From contig CAIWXV010000125.1 in NCBI GenBank assembly GCA_903916765.1, forward strand, positions 1-32,008: 32,008 nt of DNA. Reading direction: 5' to 3'. The notes below the pieces were generated by a model, which searched no databases, was not told the DNA's origin, and saw only the letters and a program-made list of their open reading frames with translations. Positions 31,286 to 32,008 of this stretch are shown here, one piece after another. The position numbers and the translations under genes are program-made. This DNA is from an uncultured Dehalococcoidia bacterium. GTDB lineage: Bacteria; Chloroflexota; Dehalococcoidia; Dehalococcoidales; Fen-1064. Positions within the stretch are counted from its first letter, which is position 1. Every line of letters starts with the position of its first letter.

Positions 31286-31326
31286 TCAGTTAGCTATGAA
31301 GGAATAGCATGGACTTATTTACATAC

Positions 31327-31356
31327 TTGACAGGGGGAATAGTTAAGTGATAACTT
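31327..31356 (+). promoter_or_regulatory. Candidate promoter of the marR-type gene
   Basis: A perfect TTGACA (31327-31332) is followed after 18 bases by TAACTT (31351-31356), a weak -10. The predicted start near 31363 falls directly at the palindrome 31365-31379. Confidence 0.45.
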
Positions 31357-31364
31357 GGAATTAG

Positions 31365-31379
31365 TTAGGTATGACCTAA
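31365..31379. promoter_or_regulatory. Palindromic operator for the MarR regulator
   Basis: TTAGGT-ATG-ACCTAA is a perfect 6-bp inverted repeat with a 3-base centre. It can be extended imperfectly to AATTAG on the left and TTATT on the right. It lies just past the candidate -10 and just before the Shine-Dalgarno. Bound protein would block transcription of the regulator's own gene, as MarR proteins often do. Confidence 0.6.
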
Positions 31380-31398
31380 TTATTAGGAGGTAACTAAC

Positions 31399-31875
31399 AT
31401 TAATATAAAACAGAATAATTCGGTAGAACAAGAGAGTAAATCCATAGTTCGCCACATTTTGAAATTATCCAGCGATATTTTTCAGTCGATCAAGCTTGCT
31501 ATTCCATCCGAGTGGCTGGCGTCTGATATGACGGTAGCCCAACTACGGGTTTTATTGCTATTACATTCTGAAGGCTCAAGCCGGATGAGTTTCATAGCTT
31601 CTTCTCTTGGTATTACTTTATCGACTGCTACCGGTATTGTGGATAACCTGGTTAAAAAAGAACTGGTCGTGCGGGGAGCTGACTCTGAGGACCGTCGACT
31701 GGTTATTTGTGCATTATCTTCCCAGGGTCAGGAGATAATCAATCGGATGTGGGAACTCGGGCAACTCCAGATGGAGAAACTACTGGATGGTTTGTCATTA
31801 GAAGAACTCGGAAAGTCGCATGAGATCGCTGAGATTTTACTTCATAACGTAAGATCGAAAGTTAACCCTGTCTAA
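31399..31875 (+). CDS. MarR-family winged-helix transcriptional regulator, apparent ATT start
   Basis: MarR proteins are dimeric repressors that bind palindromes and respond to small ligands. The winged-helix core is visible: DMTVAQLRVLLLLHSEG, then SFIASSLGITLSTATGIVDN with LVKKELVVRG (recognition helix), then the wing DSEDRRLVICALSSQGQEII. The first conventional start codon is TTG 31459 (139 residues), but nothing like a ribosome site precedes it. The open frame begins after a TAG just upstream of AGGAGG (31385-31390). The codon eight bases after that is ATT at 31399. Starting there adds 20 residues (INIKQNNSVEQESKSIVRHI), which supplies the N-terminal helix usual for MarR dimers. The total is 159 codons. 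I take ATT as the start with moderate confidence. Confidence 0.85.
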   Translation: MNIKQNNSVEQESKSIVRHILKLSSDIFQSIKLAIPSEWLASDMTVAQLRVLLLLHSEGSSRMSFIASSLGITLSTATGIVDNLVKKELVVRGADSEDRRLVICALSSQGQEIINRMWELGQLQMEKLLDGLSLEELGKSHEIAEILLHNVRSKVNPV

Positions 31876-32008
31876 GGGTATTGAAAGGAAGGGGGAAAGG
31901 AGGCAAAACTATGTTTTCCTGATGTTGATGTTGATTTTTCTGACTGTCTACCTGTCATTAACAAAAGTTTAATAGGATCATCATTAATGATAGGAAGAAT
32001 ATAGGGTC
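31876..32008 (+). other. Window end: strong Shine-Dalgarno followed by two tiny overlapping frames
   Basis: AAAGGAGG at 31897-31904 is followed by ATG TTT TCC TGA (31911-31922). The TGA overlaps a second ATG (31922) that opens a 16-codon hydrophobic frame, MLMLIFLTVYLSLTKV, ending at 31972. This could be a leader peptide, or the start of a transporter gene broken by mutation. A 12-bp perfect palindrome, ATCATTAATGAT, lies at 31980-31991. No longer coding region is seen. Confidence 0.3.

Noticed and set aside
1-32008. CRISPR array, tRNA, rRNA, transposase or attachment site
   Set aside because: No regularly spaced direct repeats, cloverleaf ends or integrase/transposase motifs were seen on either strand; the repeats present are short non-coding palindromes.

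Overview
The window reads as chromosomal DNA of a strictly anaerobic bacterium. The gene content and style best fit the Chloroflexota class Dehalococcoidia, but this is an inference from gene families and not a proven placement. The supporting signs are a large set of oxygen-sensitive iron-sulfur flavoproteins (heterodisulfide-reductase type), a ferredoxin-dependent 2-ketoacid oxidoreductase, a stand-alone pyruvate/oxaloacetate carboxyltransferase subunit, and a tmRNA whose tag is only nine residues. Extended -10 promoters recur (TGnTATAAT type), and several genes begin so close to their -10 box that they are probably leaderless. Gene density is high and no tRNA, rRNA, CRISPR array, transposase or phage gene was seen.

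Layout. 1-216: 5' end of a class III CoA-transferase gene, minus strand. 367-1219: ssrA (tmRNA) and smpB, minus strand. 1344-13333: an eight-gene minus-strand operon closed by a strong terminator at 1290-1320. In transcription order it encodes an HdrA-like flavoprotein with an inserted GltD/NfnB-like module, a canonical HdrA, a tandem double HdrA, MvhD, an FrhB/FdhB-like Fe-S protein, HdrC, HdrB and an HdrD-like protein. 13334-13797: a gene-poor gap with a large hairpin. 13798-16114: a small Cys/His protein, a plus-strand carboxyltransferase and a minus-strand thioesterase. 16115-16279: repeat debris. 16280-19870: aminotransferase, iorB and iorA, minus strand. 19978-24417: plus-strand GYD protein, metallophosphoesterase, monoacylglycerol-lipase-like hydrolase, a 35-residue Cys/His mini-protein, a formyltransferase-like protein and Maf. 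24404-25732: a BaiN/HI0933-family flavoprotein, minus strand. 25832-30389: lepA, hemW, a radical SAM protein and an FKBP lipoprotein. 30527-31285: a broken J-domain membrane-protein gene, minus strand. 31399-31875: a MarR regulator that appears to start at ATT behind a perfect Shine-Dalgarno and a palindromic operator.

How the genes may work together. The hdr operon looks like a cytoplasmic electron-bifurcating or -confurcating machine. Its electron input is likely NAD(P)H through the GltD-like module, its exchange partner likely ferredoxin, and it carries two CCG-type catalytic units (HdrB, and the HdrD-like protein) whose physiological substrate cannot be read from the sequence. The aminotransferase and IorAB would turn amino acids into acyl-CoA plus reduced ferredoxin, which could feed the same pool. 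The short CoA-transferase fragment and the thioesterase fit acyl-CoA metabolism. These links are inferences from family knowledge and position.

Short palindromic repeats are scattered through the window. One sits inside the hemW reading frame, one between smpB and ssrA, and one separates a Shine-Dalgarno from its start codon.
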